From positions 1 to 62,211 of the forward strand of contig JAJDVM010000230.1 in NCBI GenBank assembly GCA_022826125.1: 62,211 bases of DNA. Direction: 5' to 3'. The number at the start of each line of letters is the position of its first letter. Position 1 is the first letter of the stretch. The notes under the pieces were generated by a model. It saw nothing but the letters and a program-made list of their open reading frames with translations. It searched no databases and was not told where the DNA came from. The stretch comes from Defluviicoccus sp. Its GTDB lineage: Bacteria > Pseudomonadota > Alphaproteobacteria > MPNO01. This document shows positions 16,543 to 24,563 of this stretch, piece after piece. Position numbers and translations under genes: made by a program.

Positions 16543-17337
16543 CTACTGCCCGGCCTCGCCGTCGAGGAACGCCGCGACCGCGCCCATGAAAGCGTCCGGC
16601 TGCTCGATATGGGGATAATGGCCGGCCCCGGCGATGCTGACAAACCGGGAATCCGGGATCCGCTCCGCGTAGCCCCGGCCGTAGCCGGGGCGGACGAAAC
16701 GATCCTCCTCGCCCCACAGGACCAGCGTCGGAACCGCGATACGGTGGAGCCGGTTCTTCAGCGCCGGGTTGTGGAAATAGGGATCCCAGCACAGCCTCGC
16801 CGTGCTCTCGCGGTGTCGGGCGACCTGCATCGCCTCGTCCTCGCCGAGCCCGGTCATGTCGTCCAGCGGGTCGCGGCGCGGGTCCGCGAACCTGATCGCC
16901 TTCACCTTGTCGAACGACAGGAAATAGATGTCCTCGATGTCGCGGTCGTAAGTCCCGCCGAATTTCGCGCCGACGGGATCGACGAGGACGAGCCTCGACA
17001 GGCGCTCGCAGGTCTTGGTCGCCATCTCGGCGGCGATCCACCCGCCGAGCGAACAACCGACCAGCACGATGTCGCGGAGATCGTAACGCTCGATCAGGTC
17101 GAGATAGACATAGGCGACGTCGTCGACCGTCCGCACGTCGTCGGGCAGCGGCGAACCCCCGTAGCCCGGCGCCCAGGGCAGGAACACTTCGCGGCTCCCG
17201 GCCAGCCGGTCCACGATATCGAGCCCGGACTCGTAAGCCTCCGCGCTTTGCAGAAGGACCAGCGGCGGTCCGCTCCCCATCCGCTCCACCTCGATCCGCG
17301 CGCCGGGCAGTTCGACCGTTTCCCGGTGCCTCTTCAT
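16543..17337 (-). CDS. Alpha/beta-fold hydrolase
   Basis: Alpha/beta hydrolase of 264 aa with nucleophile elbow VGCSLGGW (Ser96), acid candidate in LWGEEDRFVRP and catalytic His in GAGHYPHIEQPDAF. The oxyanion strand PLVLLQSAEAYESG is atypical, lacking the usual HG pair. The ATG at 17337 is preceded by GGAGCGAGG; an in-frame start at 17361 has none. First gene of an operon with the LLM oxidoreductase at 15330 and divergent from the Amidohydro_2 gene at 17436. The pairing oxygenase plus hydrolase suggests successive steps on one substrate. Confidence 0.88.
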   Translation of the reverse strand: MKRHRETVELPGARIEVERMGSGPPLVLLQSAEAYESGLDIVDRLAGSREVFLPWAPGYGGSPLPDDVRTVDDVAYVYLDLIERYDLRDIVLVGCSLGGWIAAEMATKTCERLSRLVLVDPVGAKFGGTYDRDIEDIYFLSFDKVKAIRFADPRRDPLDDMTGLGEDEAMQVARHRESTARLCWDPYFHNPALKNRLHRIAVPTLVLWGEEDRFVRPGYGRGYAERIPDSRFVSIAGAGHYPHIEQPDAFMGAVAAFLDGEAGQ

Positions 17338-17435
17338 CCTCGCTCCACCCCGCCGATACAACGCCGCGCCGGACGGTTAGTATCGCCGCACGGCTAGCCG
17401 GGCAAGCCGCCGACGCGGCACATGGGAGAGAGCGG

Positions 17436-18431
17436 ATGAAGATCGACGTGTTCAACCACATCATGGCCGCCGATGCGCTGGAAAAAATGGCCGCGTTCGT
17501 GCCGCCGCATTTCGTGAGAATCCTGAGCGGTATTCCCACCATGCTCGACGTGGATGCCCGGCTTCGCCACATCGAGCCGTTCGACGATTACAGCCAGGTG
17601 CTGTCCGCCTCGAACCCGGTGATCGACGACTGGGTCGGGCCGGAGGACACGCCGGCGCTCGCGCGGGCGATAAACGAAGGCATGGCGGGAATCTGCGCCG
17701 CCCACCCGGACCGGTTCCCGGGATGGATCGCGACGCTCCCGATGAACAACCCGGACGAGGCGGTGAAGGAGATCGACCGCGCGGTACGGGACGGCGGCGC
17801 CTGCGGTATCCAGATCTACTCGAATGTCAGGGGCAAACCGCTCGACCTGCCCGAGTTCCAGCCGGTTTTCGCCCGCATGGACGAGCTCGACAAGCCGATC
17901 TGGCTGCACCCGATCCGACCGATGACCCATCCCGATTACGCGACCGAGGAAACCTCGCAGTTCGACATCTGGTGGGCGCTGGGGTGGGCCTACGAGACAT
18001 CGGCCGCGATGGCCCGGATCGTGTTCTCCGGCGTCTTCGAACGCCACCCGGACCTCAAGATCGTCGCCCATCACTGGGGTGCCTACATCCCCCACGCCGA
18101 CGGCCGGATGGAGCCGAGCTGGAGCGACGGCGTGATGATCGCGGGCAAGGAGCGGCCGCTCTGGAAGGGCGAGCGCTCGTTGCGCGACAGCTTCCAGCTG
18201 TTCTACGGCGACACCGCGATGTTCGGCGGCCAAGCGGCGAGCCAGTGCGGGCTCGCCTTCTTCGGCGCCGAGCACTCGGTGTTCGCCACCGACTACCCGT
18301 TCGACAAGGAAGCCGGGATGCTCAACCTCAAGGGCACGATCGACGTCATCGAGTCGTTGGATTGCAGCGATGAAGACCGGCGCCAGATATACGAACTCGG
18401 CCCGCGCATGCTGCTCGGAGAGACCGGATAG
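17436..18431 (+). CDS. Amidohydrolase family 2 protein (ACMSD-like)
   Basis: Metal-dependent TIM-barrel protein of 331 aa, of the family containing ACMSD and resorcylate decarboxylases. Key points: MKIDVFNHIM at the N-terminus, KPIWLHPIRP, RIVFSGVFERHPDLKIVAHHWGAYIPH and the C-terminal SVFATDYPFDKEAG with the conserved Asp. The first metal motif, normally HxH, is FNH here, losing one His; the paralogue at 23545 has YTH. The start is backed by GGGAGAGAGCGG. The two paralogues share long identical stretches, e.g. PLD-PEFQP and WWxxGWxYETSxAMAR. Decarboxylase or hydrolase activity is expected; substrate unknown. Confidence 0.87.
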   Translation: MKIDVFNHIMAADALEKMAAFVPPHFVRILSGIPTMLDVDARLRHIEPFDDYSQVLSASNPVIDDWVGPEDTPALARAINEGMAGICAAHPDRFPGWIATLPMNNPDEAVKEIDRAVRDGGACGIQIYSNVRGKPLDLPEFQPVFARMDELDKPIWLHPIRPMTHPDYATEETSQFDIWWALGWAYETSAAMARIVFSGVFERHPDLKIVAHHWGAYIPHADGRMEPSWSDGVMIAGKERPLWKGERSLRDSFQLFYGDTAMFGGQAASQCGLAFFGAEHSVFATDYPFDKEAGMLNLKGTIDVIESLDCSDEDRRQIYELGPRMLLGETG

Positions 18432-18437
18432 GCCGGG

Positions 18438-19310
18438 TCAGGCGGCCGCGAAGATCGACTCCTTATAAGGCGCGTCGCCCGGGCCGCCCTCGGGGAAGAT
18501 TCCCCGTTCCGCGACCCAGCTCTGCGAGCGCTCGAACATCTCCTGGGTGTAGGGCTCGAAAACCAGCCGCTCGCCGGGGCCGAAGCGGCGCACGTCCATC
18601 CGGTCGTGGAACCGCACCGGGAATTCCTTCCGGTAGTGGTGGCGGTAGAGTTCGAGGCGCAAGTCGATCTCGACCTGGGCGCGGCGCAGCCCCTCGAAAT
18701 ATTTCTCGACGTCGCCGGGATCGGGGTCGCCGGTGATCATCGAAGCCATCATGAAGCTGGTATCGACCACCTTTCGGAAGCCGAGCTGCTCGGCGAAGTA
18801 GAACGGCCCGCTGAACAGGCTGACCGCCGGCGCCTTGCCGTCGACCAGCTGCTCGAGCCGGTGGAACAGGAGGCCGTCCGCGAAGTGGAGCCTGATGTCG
18901 CCGGGATCGAGGAACTCCTCCAGCGTCTGAATGGTGGAGTAGTGGCTGCCTGACTGATAGCCGACCGAGATCGGCACGCCGGCGAGGTCCTCGGGACGGC
19001 GGATGTCGGAGTCGGCCGGAACGAAGATGCCGCAGGGCGAGACCGAGTAGCAGCCCGGATAGAGCTTGCCGTGGCCCGACGCCGCGGCGGCGTTGACCGT
19101 CCAGTGGCACGCGGCGCTCACGTCGCAGCTGCGGCCCTGTTCGAATGTCTGATAGGCGCCGATCTTGTCGCCGAGGTCGTGATACGTCCCGTCGCGCGAG
19201 GTGAGTTGTTCGCGAAACACATAGTCCAGCCCGGCATCGGAGAAGAACCCCTTCTCCTCCGCCACCCACTCATGCAGCCGCATGTGCGGCGAGACGACAA
19301 ATTTTGCCAT
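18438..19310 (-). CDS. NMT1/THI5/SsuA-like substrate-binding-fold protein without signal peptide
   Basis: Protein of 290 aa with the type-2 periplasmic-binding fold typical of NMT1/THI5-like proteins: HEWVAEEKGFFSDAGLDYVF at the N-terminus, CDVSAACHWTVNAAAASGHGKLYPG, the IFVPADSDIRRPEDLAGVPISVGYQSGSHYSTIQTLEEFL hinge region and GKAPAVSLFSGPFYFAEQLGF. The ATG at 19310 is preceded by GGAGAG, and the protein begins MAKFVVSPHMRLHE with no secretion signal. No ABC permease or ATPase is anywhere in the window. It could be a cytoplasmic sensor or enzyme, or it could bind ligand for a distant transporter. It is convergent with the Amidohydro_2 gene. Confidence 0.72.
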   Translation of the reverse strand: MAKFVVSPHMRLHEWVAEEKGFFSDAGLDYVFREQLTSRDGTYHDLGDKIGAYQTFEQGRSCDVSAACHWTVNAAAASGHGKLYPGCYSVSPCGIFVPADSDIRRPEDLAGVPISVGYQSGSHYSTIQTLEEFLDPGDIRLHFADGLLFHRLEQLVDGKAPAVSLFSGPFYFAEQLGFRKVVDTSFMMASMITGDPDPGDVEKYFEGLRRAQVEIDLRLELYRHHYRKEFPVRFHDRMDVRRFGPGERLVFEPYTQEMFERSQSWVAERGIFPEGGPGDAPYKESIFAAA

Positions 19311-19374
19311 GTAATCTCTCCAAGCCTCGCTAACGTGATGGCCCTGCAAATCAGGAAGCCCGATGTCGTTCACC

Positions 19375-19704
19375 TTACCTTGCAATTCCGAGATAAACGA
19401 GAAGGGAACGTTCGATCCGCCGCATGTCCATTGCGGCAAGCGCACCGATTCGCCGGGTCAAACGGCCGCGGCGCAGAGTCGTGATCTTGTCCACCATCAC
19501 GCGACACTCTGCGTGAAGTCCGTTCCCAGAGGCGGGAATAAGGGGAACCCGAAACAGCGGTGCCTCGGTGAGATCGCTTGTCAACGCGCAGACCGTCACC
19601 GAATTCGTGCCGGAGAACCGGTCGTCTTGGACGATTACCACCGGCCGCGGCTTGCCCGTGTAATCGCCGCCACCCGCCGCAGTCCACAACTCGCCTCGTT
19701 TCAC
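19375..19704 (-). CDS. mazF: PemK/MazF family endoribonuclease toxin
   Basis: Toxin of 109 aa. The diagnostic start KRGELWTA, the PRPVVIVQDDRFSGTNSVTVCALTSD core and CRVMVDKITTLRRGRL match PemK/MazF mRNA interferases, including the conserved PVVIVQ strand and the VDKITTL motif. GTG start overlapping the antitoxin stop (19701-19704). The toxin stop lies 65 bp from the start of the orphan binding-protein gene, so read-through into that gene is possible. Expected to cleave RNA under stress when the antitoxin is degraded. Confidence 0.93.
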   Translation of the reverse strand: MKRGELWTAAGGGDYTGKPRPVVIVQDDRFSGTNSVTVCALTSDLTEAPLFRVPLIPASGNGLHAECRVMVDKITTLRRGRLTRRIGALAAMDMRRIERSLLVYLGIAR

Positions 19705-19940
19705 CCGACCTCAAACTCGCTAACGGCGTCGATGAAGGACTGATCGGCTTCAGCGTATTCGCTCGCCGCCACGGCTTCCGATTGACTCCGAGCTTGCTCG
19801 GCGAACCCGGAAACGCGCGTGTCAGGTACCCAGACTTGCAATGGCCGGAGCCCCTGTTCACGCAATCGGGCGCGGTGCCTTCGAACCTTGTCGGACGGTC
19901 CTATTGGCCTATTCGAAGCGCTTGCCACTAGCCGCTCCAT
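19701..19940 (-). CDS. mazE: MazE-family antitoxin
   Basis: Antitoxin of 79 aa. SDKVRRHRARLREQGLRPLQVWVPDTR is the signature of the alphaproteobacterial MazE/DUF3018 antitoxins, followed by the acidic toxin-binding tail SEYAEADQSFIDAVSEFEVG. The ATG at 19940 is the only reasonable start; an in-frame TTG at 19982 would read through the palindrome at 19944-19957. Translationally coupled to mazF. Antitoxins of this type normally repress their own operon. Confidence 0.9.
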   Translation of the reverse strand: MERLVASASNRPIGPSDKVRRHRARLREQGLRPLQVWVPDTRVSGFAEQARSQSEAVAASEYAEADQSFIDAVSEFEVG

Positions 19941-19943
19941 ATT

Positions 19944-19957
19944 GGTTACATGTAACC
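19944..19957. promoter_or_regulatory. Perfect 14-bp palindrome before mazEF, probable autoregulatory operator
   Basis: GGTTACATGTAACC is its own reverse complement and ends 3 bp before the mazE ATG at 19940. The position over the translation start region fits an operator bound by the MazE/MazEF complex. Confidence 0.65.
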
Positions 19958-20006
19958 TAAAGCGCACTTCCTCGTAATTCAAGCGCGGCGTAGCCTTTTC
20001 GAGCCC

Positions 20007-21032
20007 TCAGCTCACCCCGCCGCTCTCCACCGCCGTCATCTTCTCCACGATCGCGCGCATGGCCAGCGTCGGTTCGTCGCTCGGGATGGTTTGCATGGGG
20101 ATGTCGGGGCAGCGGTCGAGCGCCTCCTGCTGGCGCTCGATGGCCCAGACGTCCTCCTCGATCACGTTGTTGAGGAAGCGCCAGGAATCGGAGGAGGGCG
20201 GCGTCTCGTGGGCGACCGACTGGAAATAGTGCGTGCTGGTTTCGGTCTCCGGGGTGACGAAGTGATGCGGGCGGATCGCCCAGCGTCCCGCTCCCGCCGG
20301 CAGCTCGCTGTCGGGCCCGCCGCTGCCGGTCTCGGCGACGCCGGTATGGATCCGCCAGAAGGTCGGCCCGCGGAACTCGACGACGTGCCAGCGGTCGATA
20401 TTACCCTCGGCGTTGGACAGACGGCGGTAGCCCGCGGGCGCGGGGATGTCGCGGCTGTGGCGCTGGAAGTCGTAGCCGAAGCCGTTGACATCGAGAGTCG
20501 TTTGGGCATCGCCCATGTCCACGTTGCCGCCGCCGGACGGGATATGCAGGAAGGCGACATGCAGCAGGTCGGCGAGGTTGTCGTTGAGCAGCAGGTAGTT
20601 CGCCTCGGCGCGCCGGTAGAGGTCGGTCCTGTGCCAGCCGGGCCGCTCCAGCCAGCCGCAATCGGGAAGCAGGGCCTCGTTCGCCTGTCCGGGGGGTCCC
20701 ATCCAGACGAACACCACTCCCGCGCGTTCCTCGACCGGGTAGGCGCGGATGCGGATCTTGCCGGGGTCGTCCTGTCCGGGGACATGCACGCAGGCGCCCG
20801 TCGAATCGTAGGCGAGCCCGTGATAGGGGCAGACCAGGCGGCCGCCATCGGCGATCCGCCCGAGCGACAGCGGCATGGAGCGATGCGCGCAGCGGTCTTC
20901 CAGAACGGCGGCGGTCCCGTCCGGCTCGCGGTAGAGCACCAGACGCTCGCCGATCACCGTGCGCGAAAGCGGCTGGCGCGGACCGACCTCCCCGGACCAC
21001 GCGGCGGCGTACCAGCTGTTGCGGACGAACAC
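20007..21032 (-). CDS. Rieske 2Fe-2S aromatic ring-hydroxylating oxygenase, VanA-like
   Basis: Oxygenase component of 341 aa. The Rieske cluster ligands are Cys48, His50, Cys68 and His71 (CAHRSMPLSLG and CPYHG). The mononuclear iron site is visible as NLADLLHVAFLH (Asp155, His158, His163). This matches vanillate O-demethylase-type oxygenases, which act as trimers with a separate reductase; no reductase gene is in the window. GTG start at 21032, preceded by GGGAGGGG; 13 bp behind the TauD-like gene. The open frame continues upstream into the TauD gene without homology. O-demethylation or hydroxylation of an aromatic is expected; the substrate is unknown. Confidence 0.9.
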   Translation of the reverse strand: MFVRNSWYAAAWSGEVGPRQPLSRTVIGERLVLYREPDGTAAVLEDRCAHRSMPLSLGRIADGGRLVCPYHGLAYDSTGACVHVPGQDDPGKIRIRAYPVEERAGVVFVWMGPPGQANEALLPDCGWLERPGWHRTDLYRRAEANYLLLNDNLADLLHVAFLHIPSGGGNVDMGDAQTTLDVNGFGYDFQRHSRDIPAPAGYRRLSNAEGNIDRWHVVEFRGPTFWRIHTGVAETGSGGPDSELPAGAGRWAIRPHHFVTPETETSTHYFQSVAHETPPSSDSWRFLNNVIEEDVWAIERQQEALDRCPDIPMQTIPSDEPTLAMRAIVEKMTAVESGGVS

Positions 21033-21045
21033 CGGCCCCTCCCGG

Positions 21046-21885
21046 TCAGGCGGGCTCGGAGACCGTGTAGCGCCTGAGCAGCCGGTCCTCTTCCGCCGGG
21101 AAGTCGTTCCGCGCATGATTGACCGTCCGGTTGTCCCAGATCACCAGGTCGCCCGGGGTCCAGCTGTGGGCGTAGACGAACTCGGGCTTCTCGATGTGGT
21201 CGAACAGCGGCAGCAGGATCGCTTCGCTCTCTTCCTTGTCCATGCCGACCACGTTCTGGGTCATCAGGCGGCTGAGATAGAGTGTCCTGCGCCCGGTATC
21301 CGGATGGGTCTTGACCAGACGATGGACGGCCCGGTTGAGGTCGGTCCGGCTGTCGTCGTTGAGATCGCGCGTTACCAGATCGTAGCGATAGGCGTGGTTC
21401 GCCTTCAGCCCCTCGAGGCGCGACCGTTGATCTTCGGGAAGCGCGTCGTAGGCGTTGGCGAGGTTGGCGAAGAGGGTCTCCCCGCCGCGCGAGGGGATCT
21501 TGATCGCGAACAGCGTGGTGGCGCGGTAGGGCACGTCGCGGTGTGAGCCGTCGGAGTGGAAGTGCATCTCGCCGTCCGGCAGCGAGCCGATCTGCTTGCC
21601 GTCCTTGCGGATGTTGGTGACCAGCATCACGCCGCGCTTCTTGTTGGTGTTGTCGAGCTGGTAGGAGGGCGGGCGGAAACCGGCATCGACCCGGCCGAAG
21701 AAGCCGGCGAAGCGGGCCTGATCCTGCGCCGAGACCTTCTGACCGGGGAAACAGAGCACCGCGTTGTCGACGAAAACCTTGCGCAGTCCGGCGACGGTCT
21801 CCTCGTCGACCTCCTCGCGCAGATCGAGCCCGGTGACGCGCGCGCCGAGCGCCGGGCTCAGTTTTTCGACATGGTATTCGGTCAT
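21046..21885 (-). CDS. TauD/TfdA family 2-oxoglutarate- and Fe(II)-dependent dioxygenase
   Basis: Dioxygenase of 279 aa. The iron triad is His110-x-Asp112 (HFHSDGSHRDVP) and His257 (NRTVNHARNDF), and the 2-oxoglutarate-binding Arg lies in RLLRRYTV near the end. The start MTEYHVEKLSPALGARVTGLDL is typical of TauD/TfdA. The family oxidises taurine, alkylsulfonates, aryloxyacetates and similar compounds. It is immediately upstream of the Rieske oxygenase (13-bp gap) and 77 bp downstream of the deacylase gene, so it is probably in the same long operon from 25715. Taurine is not implied by context because no tau genes are present. Confidence 0.92.
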   Translation of the reverse strand: MTEYHVEKLSPALGARVTGLDLREEVDEETVAGLRKVFVDNAVLCFPGQKVSAQDQARFAGFFGRVDAGFRPPSYQLDNTNKKRGVMLVTNIRKDGKQIGSLPDGEMHFHSDGSHRDVPYRATTLFAIKIPSRGGETLFANLANAYDALPEDQRSRLEGLKANHAYRYDLVTRDLNDDSRTDLNRAVHRLVKTHPDTGRRTLYLSRLMTQNVVGMDKEESEAILLPLFDHIEKPEFVYAHSWTPGDLVIWDNRTVNHARNDFPAEEDRLLRRYTVSEPA

Positions 21886-21962
21886 CGGTCCGTTCCCGTT
21901 CGAACGCGTGTGTCGGAGCCAGTATAGAACTCCGGCAGAGCTTCTGTCAGGGATCGAACGGC

Positions 21963-23552
21963 CTATGCCCGGCCGAGAACCGTGCCCGGCGTGGCGCCGG
22001 TATGTTCGCCCTCGGCGAACACCGGTACGCCGTTGACCCAGACCCGCTCGACGCCCTGGGCGTAGCTGTGCGGGTGCCGGTAGGTCGCCGTTTCCGCGAC
22101 GGTTTCGGGATCGAAAACGGTTACGTCCGCGGCGAAGCCCTCGTGGAGCAGCCCGCGCCCCGAAATCCCGAGCGCGCGGGCGGACGCGCCGGTCATCTTG
22201 TGGATCGCGGTTTCGATCGGGATCAGGCCGAACTCGCGGACATAGCGGCCGAGGATGCGGGCGAATGTGCCGTAGAAGCGGGGATGCGGCTTCCCCTGCC
22301 CCGTGGTGCCGTAGGGCGCGACCGCGTTCCCGTCGGAGCCCACCATCACGCTCGGCGAGGCGATTAGCGTCCGGATGTCGTCCTCGGAAATCGAGGAGAC
22401 CAGCACCCGGGTCTGGCCGCGGTCGGCCACCAGGTAGTCGAGCGCCGCCTCGAACGGATCGCTCCCCTGCTCCGCCGCGATGTCTTCGACGGTGCGGCCC
22501 GCGTATTGCGGCCGGTCGGGGGATATCGAGATGCGCACCGCATCCCACGACGGAATGCGACCGAAATTGTTGAGCCCCCCGGCGTCGACCTCCGCACGGG
22601 CTCGGGCGCGGACATCGGCGCTGCCGAGCCGGTCGAGCATGGCGTCGATCCCGCCCTCTTGCAGCCAGCTCGGAAACAGGTTGCGGAGCGGATTGCTGGC
22701 GGCCTCGTACGGGTACTGGTCGCAGTCGATCTGGGCGCCGCCCCGCCGCGCCTCTTCCAGCCGGTCCAGCAGGCGTTCCGCGGCACCCCAGTTGTCCATA
22801 CCGGACAGCTTGATGTGGACGATCTGGACGTGAACGCCGGTCTGCTGGGCGAACTCGATCGACTCCTCGACCGAATCGAAGACCGTGTCGGACTCGTCCC
22901 GGAGATGGGTGAAGTAGCGCGCGCCGCGACGCCTGAGCACACGGCCGAGCGCGACCAGCTCTTCCCCCTCGGCATAGGAGCCGGGCGCGGTGAACAGGCC
23001 GGACGACATGCCGAGCGCACCGGCGGCGAGCGCCTCTTCGAGGAGACTCGTCATCTCCGCGAGCTCGTGCGGCTCCGGCGGTCGGTCCTCCATCCCCATC
23101 GTCATCAGGCGGAGCGTGTTGTGCCCGACCAGCATGACCCGGTTGACCGAGGTCGCGGGGTAGGTCCGCACGTAATCGGCGAAGTCGGTCTCGACGAAAT
23201 CGAGCCACGGCGCACTCGGGCTCAGATACTGCTTCAGCGCGTCGGCCTTGCCCGGCAGCGCGGGCGCGCAGGAATAGCCGCAATGGCCGATGACCTCGGT
23301 GGTGACCCCTTGGCGCACCTTGCTCTCCGACAGCGGCATCAGCGGCAGCGTCCAGTCGGAGTGGGTCTTGATGTCGATGAAGCCGGGCGCGACGACCTTG
23401 CCGGCGGCGTCCACGACGGCCGCTCCGCCGGTCGTCAGATCGTCGCCGATCGCCTGAATGCGGCCGTTCTCGATGACCACATCGGCGATCCGCCCGGGCG
23501 CGCCGCTTCCGTCGACGACGGTGCCGCCGCGGATAACGAACGGCTCAGTCAT
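21963..23552 (-). CDS. N-acyl-D-amino-acid deacylase family amidohydrolase
   Basis: Amidohydrolase of 529 aa of the D-aminoacylase type. The N-terminal beta-domain begins MTEPFVIRGGTVVDGSGAPG. The metal site residues of D-aminoacylases are present: Cys in VIGHCGYSCAP, His in FTHLRDES and His in QIVHIKLSG, and the catalytic Asp in VGSDGNAVAPYG. The usual HxH motif is replaced by Lys-Thr-His (GFIDIKTHSD). The C-terminal beta domain ends ADVTVFDPETV...VWVNGVPVFAEGEHTGATPGTVL. It overlaps the upstream Amidohydro_2 gene by 8 bp. Hydrolysis of an N-acyl amino acid or cyclic amide is likely; exact substrate unknown. Confidence 0.88.
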   Translation of the reverse strand: MTEPFVIRGGTVVDGSGAPGRIADVVIENGRIQAIGDDLTTGGAAVVDAAGKVVAPGFIDIKTHSDWTLPLMPLSESKVRQGVTTEVIGHCGYSCAPALPGKADALKQYLSPSAPWLDFVETDFADYVRTYPATSVNRVMLVGHNTLRLMTMGMEDRPPEPHELAEMTSLLEEALAAGALGMSSGLFTAPGSYAEGEELVALGRVLRRRGARYFTHLRDESDTVFDSVEESIEFAQQTGVHVQIVHIKLSGMDNWGAAERLLDRLEEARRGGAQIDCDQYPYEAASNPLRNLFPSWLQEGGIDAMLDRLGSADVRARARAEVDAGGLNNFGRIPSWDAVRISISPDRPQYAGRTVEDIAAEQGSDPFEAALDYLVADRGQTRVLVSSISEDDIRTLIASPSVMVGSDGNAVAPYGTTGQGKPHPRFYGTFARILGRYVREFGLIPIETAIHKMTGASARALGISGRGLLHEGFAADVTVFDPETVAETATYRHPHSYAQGVERVWVNGVPVFAEGEHTGATPGTVLGRA

Positions 23553-24540
23553 CGTCGAGGCGCATCAGCCGCCTTGCGTTGCCGCCGTAGAGCTTCTTCT
23601 CGTCTTCTTCCGAGAGGTCGAGATCCTCGATCGACCGGAAGGTTTCCCGCACCGGCGCAAACGGGCAGTCGGTCGAGAACACCGCGTGGTCGATCCCGAA
23701 GAATTCGAGCCCGCACTTGATGCCGAGATTGGAGCCGAACATCGCGGTGTCGCCGTAGAACATCCTGAAATAGTCGAGATGCGGCTTCTCCAGCGACGAC
23801 AGCACCTCCGAATGGTCCTCGTCGGTGGTGCGCTGGCCCAGCACCGCCATGCCAGGGCCGATGCGGCCGTCGAAGAACGGGATCATCCCTCCCATGTGAT
23901 GGGTGATGATCTTGATCCCCGGGTGGCGGTCGAACAGCCCGGAGAACACCAGCCGCGCCATCGCGACCGAGGTCTCGTAGGGCCAGCCGAAGCACCACCA
24001 CATCTCGAAGCGCGAGCGCTCCTCGGCCTTGTAGTCCGGCATGTCCGCGGCGCGCGCCGGGTGCATCCAGATCGGCAAATCGTATTCCGCCATCGCGTCG
24101 AACAGGGGCTGGAACTCGGGCTCGTCGAGCGGCCTTCCGCCGACATTGGTGAAGATCTGGACGCCGCGTGCGCCAAGGTCGCGGATCGACCGGTGCAGCT
24201 CGTCCATCGCCCGGTCCATGTCGTGCATAGCGAGCGCGGCGATGAAGGTGACGAACCGGTCCGGGTGAAGACGGACCAGCTCCGCCATCGCGTCGTTGGC
24301 GATCCGCGCAAGCTCCGCTCCCGTGGCCGGGTCGGCGATGTCCTCGAGCGGCGGGTTGGGAAGCGAAATCACCTGCCCGTACTCGCCGAACTCGTCCATC
24401 AGCCGGAAGCGGATGTCGAGGTCGTGGATCATCTTCACCTGTTGCATCCGCTTGCCGATGTTCTCGAGCCTGGGCGCGGCTTTCGACATGTGGCGGTAGA
24501 AATCGCCGGGAAAGATGTGGGTGTAGATGTCGATGGTCAT
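23545..24540 (-). CDS. Amidohydrolase family 2 protein (ACMSD-like)
   Basis: TIM-barrel protein of 331 aa, the same length as its paralogue at 17436 and clearly related over the whole length. Motifs: MTIDIYTHIFPGDFYRHM (YxH in place of HxH), LPIWMHPARAADMPDY, LVFSGLFDRHPGIKIITHHMGGMIPFFDGRIG and AVFSTDCPFAPVRETF with the conserved Asp. Encoded between an LLM oxidoreductase gene (23-bp gap upstream) and the deacylase gene (8-bp overlap), so it acts in the same pathway. Probably a decarboxylase or hydrolase on a ring-derived acid. Confidence 0.88.
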   Translation of the reverse strand: MTIDIYTHIFPGDFYRHMSKAAPRLENIGKRMQQVKMIHDLDIRFRLMDEFGEYGQVISLPNPPLEDIADPATGAELARIANDAMAELVRLHPDRFVTFIAALAMHDMDRAMDELHRSIRDLGARGVQIFTNVGGRPLDEPEFQPLFDAMAEYDLPIWMHPARAADMPDYKAEERSRFEMWWCFGWPYETSVAMARLVFSGLFDRHPGIKIITHHMGGMIPFFDGRIGPGMAVLGQRTTDEDHSEVLSSLEKPHLDYFRMFYGDTAMFGSNLGIKCGLEFFGIDHAVFSTDCPFAPVRETFRSIEDLDLSEEDEKKLYGGNARRLMRLDDD

Positions 24541-24563
24541 GTCTTGCCTCCGATCCCCGGCGC

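Noticed and set aside
21046-21885. Taurine dioxygenase (tauD) as a specific name
   Set aside because: Only family-level motifs are seen, with no taurine transporter or sulfonate genes.
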